NCBI GenBank assembly: GCA_900318255.1 | Contig: ONJX01000027.1 | Coordinates: 1 to 64,000 of the forward strand | Length of the DNA stretch: 64,000 bases | Direction of reading: 5' to 3' | From: an uncultured Prevotellaceae bacterium | Lineage (GTDB): Bacteria; Bacteroidota; Bacteroidia; Bacteroidales; Muribaculaceae | Shown: positions 61,332-64,000 of the stretch, one piece after another | How positions within the stretch are numbered: the stretch's first letter is position 1 | Layout of the letters: every line of letters starts with the position of its first letter | Notes under the pieces: model-generated | Told to the model about the DNA's origin: nothing | Seen by the model: the letters and a program-made list of their open reading frames with translations, nothing else | Databases searched by the model: none | Made by a program: the position numbers and the translations under genes

Positions 61332-63107
61332 TTATTTTGTTGCGTTAACTCGCTCTTGATCAATCTTGAGGAACAACTCTTCGAGTTGACCTGGCTCAAG
61401 CGCGCTGGGAGCGTCGAGCATCACATCGCGCCCGCTGTTGTTCTTGGGGAAGGCGATGCAGTCGCGTATGCTGTCGAGACCGGCCATGATCGACACAAAG
61501 CGGTCGAGACCAAAGGCGAGACCTCCATGAGGTGGAGCACCATACTTGAAGGCGTTCATCAAGAAACCAAACTGTGCCTCGGCACGCTCTTGCGTGAAGC
61601 CAAGGATGCGGAACATCTTTTCCTGAAGCTCGCTGTCATGGATACGGAGGCTGCCACCGCCCACCTCGATGCCGTTGCACACGAAGTCGTAGGCTTTAGC
61701 ACGAACGCGCTCTGGATGCTCCTCAAGCAAGGGTATGTCGTCAGGGTTAGGCATGGTGAATGGATGGTGGGTGGCCATGAGGCGCTGCTCCTCGTCGCTC
61801 CACTCAAAGAGTGGGAAATCTACTATCCACAGGCACTCAAACTTGTTCTTGTCGCGCAGACCGAGCCGCTCGCCCATCTCCAGGCGGAGTGAGCACAGCT
61901 GAATGCGGGTCTTGTTGGCATTGTCACCGCTGAGGATAAGGATGAGGTCGCCAGCCTTGGCACCCATCTTGTCGGCAACCTGCTGCAGCTGCTCGGCATT
62001 AAAGAACTTGTCGATGCTGCTCTTGAAAGTGCCATCGGCATTCACCTTAATATATACAAGCCCCTTGGCGCCCACCTGTTGACTCTTGACGAAGTTGGTG
62101 AGCTGGTCGAGTTGCTTGCGAGTGTAGTCGGCGCAACCGGGAGCGCAGATGCCGCCAATGTAGGCAGCATCGTTAAACACGGCAAAGTCGCTCGTGCCCT
62201 TGAGCTCGTCCATCAGCTCCACAAAGGTCATGCCAAAGCGCAAGTCGGGCTTGTCGCTGCCATAGAGGCGCATTGCCTCGTGCCAAGTCATCTGCTGCAG
62301 CTTCTCGGGCAAGTCAACACCGCGCACCTCCTTGAAAAGGTGGCGAGCCAAGCCTTCAAAGACCTCAATCACATCCTCCTGATCAACGAAGCTCATCTCG
62401 CAGTCAATCTGGGTGAACTCGGGCTGACGATCAGCGCGCAAGTCCTCGTCGCGGAAGCACTTGGCAATCTGGAAATAGCGGTCAAAACCACTAACCATGA
62501 GCAGCTGCTTGAGGGTCTGAGGGCTCTGAGGCAATGCGTAGAACTGACCAGGATTCATGCGGCTGGGAACAACAAAGTCGCGGGCTCCCTCGGGAGTGCT
62601 ACCCACCAAAATGGGGGTCTCCACCTCGATGAAGTCGCGGCTGTCGAGGAAGTTGCGAATCAAGATTGTCATTCGGTGGCGAAGCTCCAGGTTCTGACGC
62701 ACGCTAGGACGGCGAAGGTCGAGATAGCGATATTTCATCCGCAGGTCGTCACCACCATCGGTGTTGTCCTCAATAGTGAACGGTGGAGTGGCACTGGGGC
62801 TTAAGATTTTCAACTCATTAACGATAATCTCAATCTCGCCAGTGGGCATGTTGGGATTCTTGCTCTGGCGCTCACTAACTGTGCCGCAGGCCTGAACACA
62901 GAACTCGCGGCCAAGCTTGTTAGCACGTGAACACAACTCAGCATCTACCGACTCGTTAAATACTAACTGGGTGATGCCATAGCGGTCGCGTAAATCGACA
63001 AACGTCATGCCACCCATCTTGCGAGTGCGCTGCACCCATCCTGCCAAAGTCACAACCTCACCAGCATTGGCAAGGCGCAACTCTCCACATGTTTTACTTC
63101 TGTACAT
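61332..63107 (-). CDS. aspS: Aspartyl-tRNA synthetase
   Basis: 591 residues, bacterial type. OB-fold anticodon domain ([20 protein letters not shown]), then class II motif 2 [18 protein letters not shown] near 220, GAD insertion domain (280-420) and motif 3 [20 protein letters not shown] near the C-terminus. It charges tRNA-Asp. A -7 box TAACTTTG lies at 63170-63177. Confidence 0.98.
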   Translation of the reverse strand: MYRSKTCGELRLANAGEVVTLAGWVQRTRKMGGMTFVDLRDRYGITQLVFNESVDAELCSRANKLGREFCVQACGTVSERQSKNPNMPTGEIEIIVNELKILSPSATPPFTIEDNTDGGDDLRMKYRYLDLRRPSVRQNLELRHRMTILIRNFLDSRDFIEVETPILVGSTPEGARDFVVPSRMNPGQFYALPQSPQTLKQLLMVSGFDRYFQIAKCFRDEDLRADRQPEFTQIDCEMSFVDQEDVIEVFEGLARHLFKEVRGVDLPEKLQQMTWHEAMRLYGSDKPDLRFGMTFVELMDELKGTSDFAVFNDAAYIGGICAPGCADYTRKQLDQLTNFVKSQQVGAKGLVYIKVNADGTFKSSIDKFFNAEQLQQVADKMGAKAGDLILILSGDNANKTRIQLCSLRLEMGERLGLRDKNKFECLWIVDFPLFEWSDEEQRLMATHHPFTMPNPDDIPLLEEHPERVRAKAYDFVCNGIEVGGGSLRIHDSELQEKMFRILGFTQERAEAQFGFLMNAFKYGAPPHGGLAFGLDRFVSIMAGLDSIRDCIAFPKNNSGRDVMLDAPSALEPGQLEELFLKIDQERVNATK

Positions 63108-63169
63108 AATATAAAATGTCTCTATTGTATTATTGATAATAATTTCTCTAATGTGTCAAAACAAACATA

Positions 63170-63177
63170 CAAAGTTA
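63170..63177 (-). promoter_or_regulatory. -7 box of aspS
   Basis: TAACTTTG on the minus strand, 62 bp before the aspS ATG. Confidence 0.6.
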
Positions 63178-63271
63178 GTGATAATTGTTTACACCATTAT
63201 ACTTTTTCGCTCAAAAAATACCTGCAAAGCCAAAAAAACACCCTTTTTTTCATTTTTTTTCGGCATTATGC

Positions 63272-63301
63272 TTGGCAGTATAAAAAAAAGTTGTACCTTT
63301 G
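63272..63301 (+). promoter_or_regulatory. Promoter of tRNA-Pro
   Basis: TTGG (63272-63275), 18-bp spacer, TACCTTTG (63294-63301), 27 bp before the tRNA. Confidence 0.7.
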
Positions 63302-63328
63302 CATCGCTTTTGGAAAACCAATCGCTTT

Positions 63329-63403
63329 CGGGGTGTAGCGCAGTCCGGTTAGCGCGCCTGCTTTGGGAGCAGGAGGTCCCAGGTTCGAATCCTGGTACCC
63401 CGA
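63329..63403 (+). tRNA. tRNA-Pro (anticodon TGG)
   Basis: 75-nt cloverleaf: acceptor CGGGGTG pairs with TACCCCG, discriminator A, D-arm region GTAGCGCAGTCCGGTTAGCGC, anticodon stem-loop CCTGC-TTTGGGA-GCAGG with TGG, T-arm CCAGG-TTCGAAT-CCTGG. The 3' CCA is not encoded. It has its own promoter and terminator. Confidence 0.97.
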
Positions 63404-63414
63404 CATAGAAGCTA

Positions 63415-63465
63415 AAAATATTGTAAATTAACTGATTAAGTCGGTGAATTTACAATATTTTTTTG
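63415..63465 (+). terminator. Terminator of tRNA-Pro
   Basis: AAAATATTGTAAATT (63415-63429) pairs perfectly with AATTTACAATATTTT (63447-63461), 17-nt loop, then a T-rich run to 63465. AT-rich but long, and 12 nt after the tRNA. Confidence 0.75.
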
Positions 63466-63796
63466 TTTTTTACTCCTATGAGAAAAACGCGGAATTAAGC
63501 GAGTGTATAAATGATTCTGCCGGTGGATTTGTTTTAATCCTGTTTGGATATTGTGAAACAGCAAGTGTGTTCACCAAACTGCCGTTATACTTTTTCGTTA
63601 AAAAAACAGTTCAAAAATTTAGGACTGGCAATATAGTAGTGATGAGCTAAAACATTGCGCATGTCAATAATGTCGCGCCATGGGGTATCTTGGTCTTCAG
63701 TTGTACTGATTGGCATTTTTTTCTTCACTTCTTTTCGGCGATTTTCATTTTTCTGCGTCTTATATAGTGGAACGCCTAATGAGTGTTTAGGAGATT
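63466..63796. other. Intergenic region before the sigma factor
   Basis: 331 bp, AT-rich. No supported gene and no clear TAnnTTTG box close to the sigma factor start. A TAGGAG sequence (63788-63793) precedes the ATG. Confidence 0.5.
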
Positions 63797-64000
63797 ATGT
63801 TTGGCAGCATAGGCAGAAATATAGACCAGGTTATAGAGGAGAACCTTGACGCATTAGTGCGGTTTGCTTACTTCAGAATTAGCGACCGAGCAGAGGCCGA
63901 GGACGTTGTCTATGAAGCCGTGTTGCGCCTGCTTGAAAAAAGAGAAATGGTTAATGACGCAAGGTGTTACTTGTTCCGCATCGTTTACAACCTTTGTCAA
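63797..64000 (+). CDS. ECF-type RNA polymerase sigma factor, truncated by window edge
   Basis: The first 68 codons are visible and open to the end of the window. LDALVRFAYFRISDRAEAED followed by VVYEAVLRLLEK is the sigma-70 region 2 helix pattern (DNA melting and core binding), and DARCYLFRIVYNLC follows, as in extracytoplasmic function sigma factors. An in-frame TAG lies two codons upstream, so this ATG (or a later one) is the start. The rest lies right of the window; an anti-sigma/FecR gene or a SusC/D-type unit could follow. Confidence 0.82.
   Translation, partial: MFGSIGRNIDQVIEENLDALVRFAYFRISDRAEAEDVVYEAVLRLLEKREMVNDARCYLFRIVYNLCQ

Noticed and set aside
62079..62804. 241-codon ORF antisense to aspS
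   Set aside because: Reading frame opposite a highly expressed gene; no start signal and no known motif.
63190..63810. Similar strings upstream of tRNA-Pro and at the sigma factor start (TTATACTTTTTCG twice, ATTATGYTTGGCAGYATA twice)
   Set aside because: Spacings differ (69 versus 209 bp) and the rest does not align, so a duplication is not supported.

Overview
The window looks like a chromosomal segment of a Bacteroidales bacterium. The signs are: promoters of the Bacteroidetes type (-7 box TAnnTTTG, many reading TAACTTTG or TACCTTTG); few Shine-Dalgarno sites; a gldH gliding-type lipoprotein; a long NusB; a PPi-dependent phosphofructokinase; and a Wza/Wzc/EpsG-type surface polysaccharide locus. 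A family-level assignment (for example Muribaculaceae or Prevotellaceae) cannot be fixed from the sequence alone.

Layout. 1-99: 3' end of a group II intron (domains V and VI) cut by the left edge. 121-3327: two tandem MFS paralogues. 3662-5335: pfp. 5336-27633: a 22 kb surface-polysaccharide locus. Its main arm runs leftward from wza/wzc at 27.6 kb to about 13.2 kb (wecC, WecA-type initiator, EpsG-type polymerase, glycosyltransferases, DUF354, TupA-like ATP-grasp, Gfo/Idh oxidoreductase). A left sub-block has two Wzx-type flippases, a hexapeptide acyltransferase, a GT2 enzyme and a compact LicD / AsnB-like / cytidylyltransferase trio. 28055-29949: groEL preceded by a damaged groES. 30247-31338: lone PD-(D/E)XK putative restriction endonuclease. 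31855-36274: small beta-grasp-like protein, UshA-like 5'-nucleotidase and B12-dependent ribonucleotide reductase. 36717-42605: degenerate ThiE homologue, coiled-coil protein, zapA, candidate structured ncRNA, then rny-ricT-gldH-gtrA and a secreted six-repeat protein. 42850-44959: butyrate kinase and phosphate butyryltransferase. 45528-51585: beta-helix-like lipoprotein, MBOAT acyltransferase and two SGNH proteins, probably a cell-surface O-acylation cassette. 52066-55061: rplM-rpsI-rpsB-tsf. 55154-63107: coaE, ybbR, yajC, nusB, an AI-2E/PerM family membrane protein, a thioesterase, a methyltransferase and aspS. 63329-63403: tRNA-Pro(TGG). 63797 to the right edge: start of an ECF sigma factor.

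How it fits together. Most of the window is housekeeping, with one large surface-polysaccharide island and several accessory insertions. Three dispersed repeat families are shared between distant intergenic regions: (i) an 85-bp unit whose gene-proximal copies carry an exactly spaced promoter (TTTG-N19-TAATTTTG) in front of three different transcription units; (ii) a 29-bp GAAACA...TGTTTC hairpin; (iii) a 195-bp hairpin-rich element with iterated ACATAAG heptamers, present twice in inverted orientation 9 kb apart.

Most noteworthy points: the promoter-carrying repeats, the groES lesion (about 49 nt missing over the mobile loop), the rny-ricT operon, the structured leaders before rplM and rpsB, the polymerase pseudogene relic in the polysaccharide operon, and the LicD/PP-loop/cytidylyltransferase module.
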